Positions 15,973-25,302 of a stretch of DNA of 64,000 nucleotides are shown piece after piece. Each line of letters starts with the position of its first letter. The stretch's first letter is position 1. Below the pieces are notes generated by a model that was not told the origin of the DNA, ran no database searches, and worked only from the letters and a program-made list of their open reading frames with translations. The translations under genes were made by a program, and so were the position numbers. Source of the DNA: Paenibacillus oenotherae. Lineage in GTDB: Bacteria > Bacillota > Bacilli > Paenibacillales > Paenibacillaceae. The DNA lies in the NCBI RefSeq assembly GCF_019443105.1, contig NZ_JAHZIJ010000002.1, positions 186,001 through 250,000 on the forward strand, given 5' to 3'.

Positions 15973-18414
15973 TTAGACGTCCGTTCTCGCAAATACTGCA
16001 GCAATAATATCCTTCTTATCGACTGCTGCGATGGACTTGCCCGTTGATTTGCGGTCCTCAATCGGAGCTTTCTCGGTAGATGCAGTCAGATGCGCTCCTG
16101 AAGCCGTAATGAACACGAGCTCACGCTCTTCCTTGCAATAAAATGCGCCGATCAGCTTCTCGCCGTTGGAACGGACTCGCTTGCCTTCCTTGAACTCGAA
16201 GGTCGCCACGCCCTTGCCGCCTCTGCCCTGTACAGGATATTCAAGCAAGAGCGACCGCTTCGCGTATCCCAGCTCGGTCAGGACAAGCACTTCTCCTTCA
16301 TCGCCCGATACCCATTCAGCAGCAATGATCTCATCCTCATCCTTCAGCTGAATGCCTCTTACTCCTGCCGCTACACGGCCCATTGCATTCACTTCATTCT
16401 CGGCGAAGCGGATGCACATGCCTTGCGAGCTGACCAGAATCAATTCCTTGCTATTGTCACTGATGCCCACCCGTATCACTTCGTCGCCTTCGCCCAGCTT
16501 CACAGCAGCAATTGCTGTAGAGCGGGTTGACTTGTATTCCTTCAGCTCCGTCCGCTTGACCTGCCCGCGCCTCGTAACAAATACAATAGAGCGTTCGGCT
16601 TCTTCGAAATCCTTGACCGGAATGATGCTGACGATGCTGTCATCCTTAGGTATAGGCACAACATTAACGACAGCCGTCCCCGTGTCCTTCCACTTAAACT
16701 CGGGAATGAGATGGACGGGAAGCTGGTAGTATTGGCCTTTGCGCGTGAACAGCAGGAGCTGGTCTATCGTATTAACATCGAGCAGGCTGCGAATGACGTC
16801 GCCTTCCTTCACCCCGGCATTGCCAAGCTCGCCTCCGGAACGTGTGAAGGACAGCTTCGATGTCCGTTTGATATACCCGTCATGGCTGAGCGTCACGAAT
16901 ACATCCTCGGCCGGCACAATCACCTCAAGATTGACTTTGAGCTCCTCTACCTCGCCCTGAATATCCGAGCGACGGTCTATCCCATACTTTTCCCGAATTT
17001 CAAGCAGCTCTTCCTTTATGACACCGATAAGCTTCTTCCCGCTGTCGAGAATGGAGCGCAAGTAAGCGATCCGCTTCATGACTTCCTTCAATTCCTTCTC
17101 AAGCGACGTTATTTCCAAATTCGTGAGACGGTACAGTTGGAGTGTCAATATCGCATCCGCTTGTCGCTCGGAGAAGGTGAATTTCTCGACCAGATTATTC
17201 TGGGCATCCTGACGGTTCTTCGAAGCCTTGATCGTCGCAATGATCTCATCCAGCAAGTTGAGCGCTTTGACAAGCCCTTCAACGACGTGGGCACGATCCT
17301 CCGCCTTCTCCAGATCGAACTTGGTACGGTAAGTGACGACTTCCCGTTGATGCTCAATATAAGCGGACAGAATGTCCTTCAAGCCGAGCTGCCGGGGGGT
17401 TTTGTTGACAATCGCCACCATATTGAAGTTGTAGGTCACCTGAAGGTCTGTCTTCTTGAGCAGATAGGCAAGAATGCCTTGCGCATCAGCGTCCTTCTTC
17501 AGTTCTACAACGATGCGCAGCCCATTGCGTCCGCTCTCGTCGCGCACCTCTGCGATTCCTTCGACCCGCTTCTCCAGCCGGATGTTCTCCATTGCAGTTA
17601 CAAGCCGCGCCTTGACCACCTGATAAGGTATTTCCGTAATGACGATTTGCTGGCGGCCGCCCTTAAGATCATCAATAAATGATTTCGAACGAATATAAAT
17701 ACGGCCTTTGCCGGTCTGATACGCTTCCCGAATGCCTTCCTCACCCATAATAAGGCCGCCAGTCGGGAAGTCCGGTCCTCTTACAATCTTCATCAGATCT
17801 TCAAGTGCAAGATCCGGCTTCTCCATTAATGCGATACACGCATCAATGACCTCGCGCAGATTATGGGTCGGAATCTCAGTGGCGAAGCCAGCCGAAATAC
17901 CGCTAACCCCATTCACGAGAAGATTCGGGTAACGGGCAGGCAGTACAACGGGTTCTTTCGCTGAATTATCGAAATTGTCTTTGAATAAGACCGTTCGTTT
18001 CTCAATATCACGCAGCAGCTCCATCGCGATGTTCGATAGCCGCGCCTCTGTGTAACGCATCGCAGCAGCGGGATCATCATCGAGAGAACCCCAGTTGCCG
18101 TGACCGTCAACAAGCACATGTCCCATCTTCCATGGCTGCGCCATCCGAACCATTCCTTCATAGATCGAGGAATCACCATGCGGATGGTAGTTACCCATCA
18201 CGTCACCGACCGTTTTGGCCGATTTGCGATATTGTTTATCAGGCGTGTTGCCTGCATCATACATAGCGTACAAAATACGCCGCTGTACCGGCTTTAATCC
18301 GTCACGTACGTCGGGAATGGCACGGTCCTGAATGATGTATTTGGAGTAGCGTCCGAATCGGTCACCAACAACCTCCTCCAGAAACGCCGGCAAAAACTGT
18401 TCCAGGATGCTCAT
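15973..18414 (-). CDS. parC: DNA topoisomerase IV subunit A
   Basis: An 813-aa DNA-cleaving subunit of topoisomerase IV, which separates daughter chromosomes. Start ATG 18414 has aggaga 9 bp upstream. The breakage-reunion domain shows [47 protein letters not shown] (quinolone-resistance region, with Ser and Glu at the usual places) and [11 protein letters not shown] with the catalytic Tyr. The C-terminal half carries the beta-propeller repeats. It follows parE on the same strand after 115 bp. That neighbour and the lack of a GyrA box favour ParC over GyrA. Confidence 0.94.
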   Translation of the reverse strand: MSILEQFLPAFLEEVVGDRFGRYSKYIIQDRAIPDVRDGLKPVQRRILYAMYDAGNTPDKQYRKSAKTVGDVMGNYHPHGDSSIYEGMVRMAQPWKMGHVLVDGHGNWGSLDDDPAAAMRYTEARLSNIAMELLRDIEKRTVLFKDNFDNSAKEPVVLPARYPNLLVNGVSGISAGFATEIPTHNLREVIDACIALMEKPDLALEDLMKIVRGPDFPTGGLIMGEEGIREAYQTGKGRIYIRSKSFIDDLKGGRQQIVITEIPYQVVKARLVTAMENIRLEKRVEGIAEVRDESGRNGLRIVVELKKDADAQGILAYLLKKTDLQVTYNFNMVAIVNKTPRQLGLKDILSAYIEHQREVVTYRTKFDLEKAEDRAHVVEGLVKALNLLDEIIATIKASKNRQDAQNNLVEKFTFSERQADAILTLQLYRLTNLEITSLEKELKEVMKRIAYLRSILDSGKKLIGVIKEELLEIREKYGIDRRSDIQGEVEELKVNLEVIVPAEDVFVTLSHDGYIKRTSKLSFTRSGGELGNAGVKEGDVIRSLLDVNTIDQLLLFTRKGQYYQLPVHLIPEFKWKDTGTAVVNVVPIPKDDSIVSIIPVKDFEEAERSIVFVTRRGQVKRTELKEYKSTRSTAIAAVKLGEGDEVIRVGISDNSKELILVSSQGMCIRFAENEVNAMGRVAAGVRGIQLKDEDEIIAAEWVSGDEGEVLVLTELGYAKRSLLLEYPVQGRGGKGVATFEFKEGKRVRSNGEKLIGAFYCKEERELVFITASGAHLTASTEKAPIEDRKSTGKSIAAVDKKDIIAAVFARTDV

Positions 18415-18433
18415 ACCGCTTATCTCTCCTAAA

Positions 18434-18510
18434 CGTTTTCTGCTTAACTTCGTTGCAATTCCTGCCCGCAAGCAGAACGAATTCTAAAGCATTAACCAAG
18501 TTTTCCGCTT
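18434..18510 (-). promoter_or_regulatory. Structured leader upstream of parC
   Basis: On the transcript the order is GCGGAAAAC (18500-18508), GTTCTGCT (18471-18478), and GCAGAAAAC (ending near 18434), then TTTAGGAGA, the ribosome-binding site. The middle arm can pair with the last. It is homologous to the parE leader. Confidence 0.65.
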
Positions 18511-18529
18511 CGTCACATCGAAGCCTATC

Positions 18530-20506
18530 TTATTCCTCATACTCCGTAAAGTCAACGTTTTCGACGATCCATCTTTTGCGCGGATCAACCTTGTCGCCCA
18601 TAAGAGTCGATACACGGCGCTCAGCCTTGGCCGCATCCTCGATCTGAACCTGAAGCAGTGTTCTTGATTCCGGATTCATCGTAGTCTCCCATAGCTGGTC
18701 GGGATTCATCTCGCCCAATCCTTTGTAGCGCTGCAATTCGAATTGCTTGCCGAATTCCTTCAAGTAATTCTGAAGCTGCTCGTCTGTCCATGCGTATCGT
18801 ACCGTAACGAGCTTGCCGGACTTCCGCGATATCTTATAAAGCGGCGGCTGAGCAATGAATACCCTGCCAGAATCAATCAAAGGCTTCATATACCTGTAGA
18901 AGAACGTCAGCAGCAGCACCTGTATGTGCGCACCGTCCGTATCGGCATCCGTCATAATAATAATCTTGCTATAGTTACACGATTCCGCGTCGAATTCCGG
19001 ACCGATGCCGGCTCCAATTGCTGCGATAATCGCCTTGTATTCATCGTTTTTGAGAATATCAATGAGCTTCGCCTTCTCCGGGTTCATCGGCTTGCCTTTA
19101 AGCGGCAAGATCGCTTGATATTTCGAATCCCGGCCTTGCTTGGCCGATCCCCCGGCGGAATCGCCTTCGACGATAAACAGCTCCGTACGTGTAACATCCT
19201 TCGATTGTGCAGGCGTCAGCTTGCCGCCCAGATTGGAGCTCTCGCTCTTCTTCTTGCCGCTGCGAATTTCCTCTCTTGCTTTGCGCGCTGCCTCACGCGC
19301 TTTGGAGGCCTGAATCGACTTCTTCAGCAGCATTTGCGCTACTTGGGGATTTTCCTCCAGAAAAACCTGCATCTTGTCCGATACAATGGCATCAACTGCA
19401 CTGCGTGCCGATGCGCTGCCAAGCTGATCCTTCGTCTGGCCGACGAACTCAACCTCTGCCATTTTGATGTTAATGACAGCCATCATGCCTTCACGCAAGT
19501 CATTGCCTTCAAGATTCTTCTCTTTCTCTTTCAGAAGCGAGTTTTTACGGGCATAGTCGTTCATAACACGGGTATACGCCGTTCTGAAGCCCGTCTCATG
19601 CGTTCCGCCGCCGCGGGTCGGTATGGAATTGACGAAAGACGCCATCGTTTCCGTGTAGCCGTCATTATATTGCAAGGCGACCTCTACTTCAATCTCATCC
19701 CGTTCAGCGCTGAAATGAATCACATCATGCAGCACCGTCTTCTCCTCATTCAGGAACTGGACGAATTGACGGGCTCCGCCCTCATAATGAAAGACATCCT
19801 GTTTGCCGCTTCGCTCGTCCTTCACCGTAACCTTCAGCCCGGAGTTGAGGAAAGCAATTTCCTGCAGCCGTTCAGAAAGCGTATCGTAATTGATCGCGAT
19901 ATTGCCGTGGAATACACGGGCGTCCGGCTTAAAAGTAACCTTGGTGCCTGTGCGGTTCGTATTGCCTATAACCTCCAACCCGGTTGTTGGTTCGCCGACA
20001 TGTTCCTTGCCATTACCATCGATCCAGTATTCGAATCGCTGCTTATGTATTTTGCCATCGCGGAAAATCTCCACTTCCAGCCATTCGGACAGGGCATTCG
20101 TAACGGAAGCGCCAACGCCGTGAAGACCGCCTGACTTCTTGTATCCCCCGCCGCCAAACTTGCCCCCCGCATGCAGAATCGTAAACACGACCTGCGGTGT
20201 CGGAATACCGGTCTTATGAATGCCTGTAGGAATACCGCGTCCATTATCCCGAACCATCACCGAGCCATCATTATGAATAACGACTTCAATGGCAGAGCAG
20301 AACTTTGCCAAATGCTCATCGACCGCATTATCGACGATTTCCCAGACGAGATGGTGCAATCCCGAGCTGCTTGTACTGCCAATATACATCCCCGGCCGTT
20401 TGCGAACAGCGGTAAGTCCCTCCAGCACTTGAATGTCATCGGCTTCGTAATTGCGATTATTCGCAGTAGAAGACTCCCTCGCAAACAAATCCACTTGCTC
20501 AGACAT
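18530..20506 (-). CDS. parE: DNA topoisomerase IV subunit B
   Basis: A 658-aa ATPase subunit of topoisomerase IV. aggagg lies 9 bp before the ATG. GHKL ATPase motifs are EIVDNAVDEHLAKFC, VRDNGRGIPTGIH and GLHGVGASVTNALS. The Toprim domain shows ELFIVEGDSAGGSAKQGRD and IIMTDADTDGAHI, and the C-terminus RYKGLGEMNPDQLWETTMNPE. It is transcribed with parC. The length fits ParE and lacks the insert of enterobacterial GyrB. Its leader contains three alternately pairing arms. Confidence 0.95.
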   Translation of the reverse strand: MSEQVDLFARESSTANNRNYEADDIQVLEGLTAVRKRPGMYIGSTSSSGLHHLVWEIVDNAVDEHLAKFCSAIEVVIHNDGSVMVRDNGRGIPTGIHKTGIPTPQVVFTILHAGGKFGGGGYKKSGGLHGVGASVTNALSEWLEVEIFRDGKIHKQRFEYWIDGNGKEHVGEPTTGLEVIGNTNRTGTKVTFKPDARVFHGNIAINYDTLSERLQEIAFLNSGLKVTVKDERSGKQDVFHYEGGARQFVQFLNEEKTVLHDVIHFSAERDEIEVEVALQYNDGYTETMASFVNSIPTRGGGTHETGFRTAYTRVMNDYARKNSLLKEKEKNLEGNDLREGMMAVINIKMAEVEFVGQTKDQLGSASARSAVDAIVSDKMQVFLEENPQVAQMLLKKSIQASKAREAARKAREEIRSGKKKSESSNLGGKLTPAQSKDVTRTELFIVEGDSAGGSAKQGRDSKYQAILPLKGKPMNPEKAKLIDILKNDEYKAIIAAIGAGIGPEFDAESCNYSKIIIMTDADTDGAHIQVLLLTFFYRYMKPLIDSGRVFIAQPPLYKISRKSGKLVTVRYAWTDEQLQNYLKEFGKQFELQRYKGLGEMNPDQLWETTMNPESRTLLQVQIEDAAKAERRVSTLMGDKVDPRKRWIVENVDFTEYEE

Positions 20507-20522
20507 TACAGGTCCTCCTAAA

Positions 20523-20604
20523 AGTTTTCTGCTTAGCTTCGTGAGTAATCTTCTGTGTGTGAGCAGAAAACTGGCTTCGTAAGCATTCCCTTTGTTTTCT
20601 GCTT
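20523..20604 (-). promoter_or_regulatory. Three-arm leader upstream of parE
   Basis: On the transcript: GCAGAAAAC (20594-20602), then AGTTTTCTGCT (20562-20572), then AGCAGAAAACT (20523-20533), then TTTAGGAGG and the start. The middle arm is perfectly complementary to both outer arms, so two exclusive hairpins are possible, one ending next to the ribosome-binding site. Confidence 0.7.
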
Positions 20605-20673
20605 AAGTTGCGATTTGCTTCAATCTCAATAAGCTTATAGTACTTTATGAGAATGGTAAAGCTCGCAGTGAAG

Positions 20674-20723
20674 TTGGGGCAGCCTCCCGGAGTATTATGC
20701 CGAACTCCGCCAGCTTGCCCCAA
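20674..20723. repeat. Large imperfect hairpin between the permease and parE
   Basis: Arms TTGGGGCAGCCTCCCGGAGT and ACTCCGCCAGCTTGCCCCAA pair with three mismatches around a 10-nt loop. No T-run follows on either strand, so it is not a standard terminator, though it lies upstream of the parE leader on the leftward strand. Confidence 0.6.
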
Positions 20724-20787
20724 CCATAGACGTACAGCTCTATTTGCCATCAACAATTACAGTTCTCTTGTCGCTACCCAGCCTATT

Positions 20788-21774
20788 TTAATTCAAGATG
20801 TCCTGTTTCGTAAAGACTCTGAAAGAAACGATCAGCGCACCGACAGCCCAAAGGGCAAGCGTTATGAGCGAGAAGGTTAGCGTCATGCCTTCGATTGGAG
20901 GCGGCGAGCCTTGCAAATAATCGGTCAATTGCAGATTGACCGCGAAGACATATTTGGCGCTCTCCCAGGAAGAGGACATACTGGACAAAATCGTGCCTGC
21001 AATGACAGCCGCCATCATCGTTACAATGCTTGCAGCCGTACTTCTCACCAGCACCGATACCATCAGTGCCAGCACAGCTACGGTCATGGAGGAGAACCAG
21101 ATCAGTCCCGATTGCATCAGCATATAGAGCCATTGCGGCACTGCATGCACATAGGTGCTGTCTACCGTAGCGCCATTAATAAGAAACCCGGTGAATATCG
21201 GCATATTCCAGCCGCCGTATCCAAAGAATGCGCCTGATATTAAATAGCAGAGTATTCCGCTCGCAATAACGATCAGCGAGACATACAGCGTTAGCGCGAC
21301 CAGCTTGCTGAACAATATTTTCCACCTTCGCACCGGCCTTGTCAGGAGCATCTTGATTGTACCCGTCGAACGTTCGCCCGATACGAGATCAGATGCAATC
21401 GCAAGCACGAGCAGCGGGTAAAACAGAGTAACTGAATTCGACATAAACTCGCGTGTAAAAGTAACGCCATCCGGAGAATTCGGATTTACATTCTGATCCA
21501 AATAATATTGCAGCTGCTGGACAGCGATTCGGCGGAATCTCTTCCACTCCTCTGGTATGCGGTCGCTCGAAAGCGCATTTTGCATATCGTTGATCTGCTG
21601 AACCAGCTGGTTGCGCCAATCTTTGAAGTTTTTAGCATTGTTTTCCGATATTTTCATCTGGGCATAAGTAAAAATCGGGATAAGCACAAGAAGGACAAGG
21701 ATGACGACGTAAAATCTTTTTTTCTTCCATATTTTCAATGTCTCATTCTGTATGAGTGGCAGTAATCTATCCAA
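20788..21774 (-). CDS. ABC-2 type transporter permease
   Basis: A 328-aa membrane subunit. After a short cytoplasmic start (NETLKIWKKKR) comes a first span (FYVVILVLLVLIPIF), an extracellular loop of ~90 residues, then five more spans. ASDLVSGERSTGTIKMLLTRPVRRWKILFSK is the hallmark of NatB/BcrB-type permeases. It overlaps the upstream ATPase gene by 8 bp and forms an exporter with it. Substrate unknown; relatives handle peptides, antibiotics or sodium. Confidence 0.9.
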   Translation of the reverse strand: MDRLLPLIQNETLKIWKKKRFYVVILVLLVLIPIFTYAQMKISENNAKNFKDWRNQLVQQINDMQNALSSDRIPEEWKRFRRIAVQQLQYYLDQNVNPNSPDGVTFTREFMSNSVTLFYPLLVLAIASDLVSGERSTGTIKMLLTRPVRRWKILFSKLVALTLYVSLIVIASGILCYLISGAFFGYGGWNMPIFTGFLINGATVDSTYVHAVPQWLYMLMQSGLIWFSSMTVAVLALMVSVLVRSTAASIVTMMAAVIAGTILSSMSSSWESAKYVFAVNLQLTDYLQGSPPPIEGMTLTFSLITLALWAVGALIVSFRVFTKQDILN

Positions 21775-22780
21775 TGCTCTCCCCCTCAGTCATTTTCAAG
21801 AATAGCTCCTCTAATGTTGGCGCAATGCGCTGAACGGACAGGACACCTATACCCGCTCTAACCGCTTTCTCAACAACAGATGGAATACGCTCGATCACCA
21901 TAGTCGTCACGATAGCCCCCTTCAATCCGGCCAAAATCCCCTCATCAATCGCATGCTTGTCGTCACCGATGAATTGGAGCCCGCTCTCACTGGCAAGCAG
22001 CTTCCTGCCCGCTTCCGGCTGATCGAATTGCCAGACGACATATTCGCCCGCCTGATTGACCAGTTCATCCACTGTGCCAACTGCGAGCACACGCCCTTGG
22101 CTTATTATGGCAACCCTGTCGCACATAAGCTGAATCTCACTGAGCAGATGGCTGGAAATAAACAGGCTCATCCCTTGATTGGCCAGCATGCGCACGAATT
22201 CACGCAGCTCCTTGATGCCCTTGGGATCCAGCCCGTTGGTAGGCTCGTCCAGAATGAGCAGCTTGGGACGGCCAAGCAGCGCTTGCGCAATGCCCAGACG
22301 CTGCCGCATCCCGAGCGAATACGTCTTCACCTTATCGTGAATCCGCTGCTCCAGGCCGACAATCGCCACAACCTCCTCGATTCGGGCCACATCAATGCCG
22401 CGCTGCATGCGGGCAAAATGCTCAAGATTCTCCCACCCCGTCATGTAGCTGTACACCTCGGGATTCTCAACAATACAGCCGACATGCTTCAGCGCTTCCT
22501 CAGGATCCTCCTGGATGTTGTCGCCGCATATAAGAACCTTGCCCTGCGTCGGCTTGATCAGCCCTACAAGCATGCGGATGGTCGTCGTTTTGCCGGAGCC
22601 GTTCGGCCCGAGAAATCCGAATATTTCCCCTGCCTGCACATCAAAGGAAACGTCGTGGATAATCATCTTGCCGCCGATTTTTTTCTTCATATCTTTGACA
22701 GACAGCACGGTTTCTCTATTGGCCGGCAGGCTTGCGGCTTGCTTCTCCTTCAAGGGCGGAACTGAAGTCGTTGTGTTCAT
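21767..22780 (-). CDS. ABC transporter ATP-binding protein
   Basis: A 337-aa ATPase starting at ATG 22780 (aggaggc 8 bp upstream). Walker A is GPNGSGKTTT, the Q-loop is in GCIVENPEVYSYMT, the signature is YSLGMRQRLGIAQAL, Walker B is LLILDEPTNGLDP, and the switch His is in FISSHLL. The C-terminal ~110 residues (ESGLQFIGDDKHAIDEG to LEELFLKMTEG) are the usual accessory domain of BcrA/NatA-like ATPases. It lies 13 bp after the GDSL hydrolase gene and overlaps the permease gene. Confidence 0.93.
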   Translation of the reverse strand: MNTTTSVPPLKEKQAASLPANRETVLSVKDMKKKIGGKMIIHDVSFDVQAGEIFGFLGPNGSGKTTTIRMLVGLIKPTQGKVLICGDNIQEDPEEALKHVGCIVENPEVYSYMTGWENLEHFARMQRGIDVARIEEVVAIVGLEQRIHDKVKTYSLGMRQRLGIAQALLGRPKLLILDEPTNGLDPKGIKELREFVRMLANQGMSLFISSHLLSEIQLMCDRVAIISQGRVLAVGTVDELVNQAGEYVVWQFDQPEAGRKLLASESGLQFIGDDKHAIDEGILAGLKGAIVTTMVIERIPSVVEKAVRAGIGVLSVQRIAPTLEELFLKMTEGESIG

Positions 22781-22793
22781 CAAGTACAGCCTC

Positions 22794-23618
22794 CTATTCC
22801 AATGACTGAACGATCCGGGCTGCGATCTGCGCATACCCTTCATTGTTCGGATGAAAATGATCCGAGGACAAGTAACGTTCTGTCGATTTTTCAAATAGAT
22901 CGAATGTCGGCACCATCGTCATATTAGGATAGTTATAAATCATTTCGTAAGCTTGCTGGTTCCACTTCTGAACTTCAAGACTGCCCTCGCGCAAGCCCTT
23001 CAGATCATAGAAAGGGTTGTACATCCCCACATATACAATCTGCGCATTGGGGTTGATTTCATTAAGCTCCTTGATTACACGCTCCAGTCTGGCCAAGCCG
23101 ACCGGAAGCTCCTTCTTCAGCTTCTCCATGTTGAGCTCGCCTGTTGCCTCGCTGGCCGATTGTCCTGTCGCAATCTGGAATAAGTCATTGCCGCCGATCG
23201 TAAATACAATAAGATTCGCTTGAGACAGCGAATAACGGATACCTTTTTCTTTGCCCAGATTGTTAGCCAGCTGATCCGCCCGCATCCCGTTCAGAGCCAG
23301 ATTGTTGTTGAGCCTGACCGGAATGTTGAACTTCTCCTTCAGAAGAGGGATCAACTGCTTCACATAGCCCTCTCCGGTCGCATCTCCTGTGCCTTTCGTC
23401 AAGGAATCCCCAATTGCCGTAATGAGAATCTCCTTGCTTTGCCCAAGCTTCGACCTCTCGGGAGGTTTCGCGCTGAGATCCTCGCCCACATACGTTCCCT
23501 GCTGAGGCCACAGCATGTCCTTCACCGAATAGCCGAAGCCGAACAGCAGCAGCAAAGTCGATAACAGTGCCGTAATACTGACCGCCTTCCATAACCCGCC
23601 AGATGGATTGCTCCGCAT
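22794..23618 (-). CDS. SGNH/GDSL hydrolase, membrane-anchored or secreted
   Basis: A 274-aa protein with an N-terminal membrane span (AVSITALLSTLLLLFGFGY) and an extracellular esterase fold. Motifs: block I TAIGDSLTKGTGD (nucleophile Ser), block III TIGGNDLF, and block V SSDHFHPNNEGY with the catalytic Asp and His. Similar to B. subtilis YpmR, a predicted lipase/esterase. ggaaggagag precedes the ATG. It is first in a transcript with the ABC exporter, so it may act on the exported compound or on the cell wall. Confidence 0.88.
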   Translation of the reverse strand: MRSNPSGGLWKAVSITALLSTLLLLFGFGYSVKDMLWPQQGTYVGEDLSAKPPERSKLGQSKEILITAIGDSLTKGTGDATGEGYVKQLIPLLKEKFNIPVRLNNNLALNGMRADQLANNLGKEKGIRYSLSQANLIVFTIGGNDLFQIATGQSASEATGELNMEKLKKELPVGLARLERVIKELNEINPNAQIVYVGMYNPFYDLKGLREGSLEVQKWNQQAYEMIYNYPNMTMVPTFDLFEKSTERYLSSDHFHPNNEGYAQIAARIVQSLE

Positions 23619-23825
23619 TCTTCTTCTCTCTCTCCTTCCACATCGTAATCAATCATGTAAATATTATGTAACGGGGATATCTATTATAAAATAATGGTTT
23701 CTCGCAGTATTTGCAAATAAATGGCACATCAAGCATTTTCAGAAAAACCCGAACATCTCACGGTCAGGCTTGCCGCTTGCAGTCCATTAGCAACCTGATA
23801 CACCTGATACGTCCGGGTCATGTCT

Positions 23826-25007
23826 CTATTCGTATGCGATGCTTAGCGATTCCGCTCCGCGCCGTGCCAGGTCTCGCGCTTGCTCCGTATCGTCAGCTGT
23901 GCTGAGCACAACCGCCATGCGGCGGCCCGGCTTTGTGACCGGCTTGCCGAACAGACGCACCCCCGTATTCGGCAGCGCCAAAGCCGCCTCTACCCCCTCA
24001 ATGCGGAACGCATCCGCTTCACGGTCGGCTTTCAGCGTATGCGAAGCGCCCGGTGTGAGAAGGCGGATCGTCGGAATCGGAAACCCGAGTATCGCGCGCG
24101 CATGAAGAGCGAACTCCGACAAATCTTGCGTAACCATTGTAACCATGCCCGTGTCATGCGGCCTTGGCGATACTTCACTGAACAGCACGCCGTCATTCGT
24201 CAGGAACAGCTCCACCCCATAAATGCCGTAGCCGCCCAATTCCTCCGTAATCGTCCGCGCAATGGCTTCCGCTTCTTCGATCTGGCCTTCATTCATGACA
24301 TGCGGCTGCCAGGATTCAATATAGTCCCCATCCTTCTGAACATGGCCGATAGGCGCACAGAAGGAGGTTCCTGAGACGGAACGGACCGTCAGCAGTGTAA
24401 TCTCCGATTCAAAATGAACGAAGCCCTCTACGATGACACGCTGCTTCTTCGCACGTCCGCCGTCCATCGCATACTGCCAGCAGCCTTCAATCTCCGCCTC
24501 TGAGCGGCAAACGCTCTGTCCTTTGCCGGATGAGCTCATGATCGGCTTGATCACGCAAGGCGTTCCCAGCTGTCGAACAGCCTGCTGCAATTCCTCCAGC
24601 GAATCGGCGAATAAGTATGGCGCCGTGGGAAGTCCCAGCGTTTCTGCCGCAAGACGGCGTATTCCTTCCCTGTCCATCGTCAGCCGCGCTGCACGGGCAG
24701 TCGGAATAACCCGGAAGCCCTCCTTCTCCAGCTCGACAAGCGCATCAGTCGCTATAGCTTCGATCTCCGGAACGATCAGATCGGGCTTCTCCTTCTCAAT
24801 CAGCTCACGCAGCGCTGCCGCATCCAGCATATCGATTACATAGGAGCGGTGGGCGACCTGCATCGCCGGAGCCAACGCATAACGATCAACAGCAATCGTC
24901 TCCACGCCGAGACGCTGCGCTTCGATAATGACTTCTTTGCCCAGCTCGCCGGAGCCTAGCAGCATAATTTTTCGAGCCTGATTCGATAGTGGTGATCCGT
25001 AGGACAT
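23826..25007 (-). CDS. purT: Formate-dependent phosphoribosylglycinamide formyltransferase
   Basis: A 393-aa ATP-grasp enzyme that formylates GAR with formate and ATP, the alternative to folate-dependent PurN. Motifs: [51 protein letters not shown] (ATP loop), [28 protein letters not shown] (Mg ligands) and [13 protein letters not shown]. Full length. It is a single gene outside a pur operon, and no PurR box or purine riboswitch was recognised upstream. AGGAGG lies about 13 bp before the ATG. Confidence 0.95.
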   Translation of the reverse strand: MSYGSPLSNQARKIMLLGSGELGKEVIIEAQRLGVETIAVDRYALAPAMQVAHRSYVIDMLDAAALRELIEKEKPDLIVPEIEAIATDALVELEKEGFRVIPTARAARLTMDREGIRRLAAETLGLPTAPYLFADSLEELQQAVRQLGTPCVIKPIMSSSGKGQSVCRSEAEIEGCWQYAMDGGRAKKQRVIVEGFVHFESEITLLTVRSVSGTSFCAPIGHVQKDGDYIESWQPHVMNEGQIEEAEAIARTITEELGGYGIYGVELFLTNDGVLFSEVSPRPHDTGMVTMVTQDLSEFALHARAILGFPIPTIRLLTPGASHTLKADREADAFRIEGVEAALALPNTGVRLFGKPVTKPGRRMAVVLSTADDTEQARDLARRGAESLSIAYE

Positions 25008-25161
25008 ATAAGAATTAGAGCCTCCTGGAAACGGTGTATGGCAGGCGGAGATGTTCTCTCCAGCTGACCAGACGATTTCGTTTTTCTTTTTATTGTGGAG
25101 GTTCTGAATCGAAAAATCAAGAAAGATGCCGATAAAAATCGAACGCAGCTAAATTGCACAG

Positions 25162-25201
25162 CAAAAAGAGGCCCGCTGCGGCAAAAGAACAGGGGCCTCT
25201 G
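25162..25201 (-). terminator. Terminator after dynA
   Basis: On the minus strand AGAGGCCC pairs with GGGCCTCT around a 17-nt loop, followed by TTTTTG. It closes the nth-dynA operon 100 bp past the stop. Confidence 0.8.
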
Positions 25202-25302
25202 AACAAATTCAATAATGGCGTGCAGATGAAAGCATTACACTGCGCTGCTTGTGGCAGCAAGGTTAGCGTGCTTGGTTGGTGCTGCCAGAGCTTGCAATAC
25301 GG

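Noticed and set aside
16711-20134. Long plus-strand frames opposite parC and parE
   Set aside because: They are antisense shadows of highly conserved topoisomerase genes without start signals.
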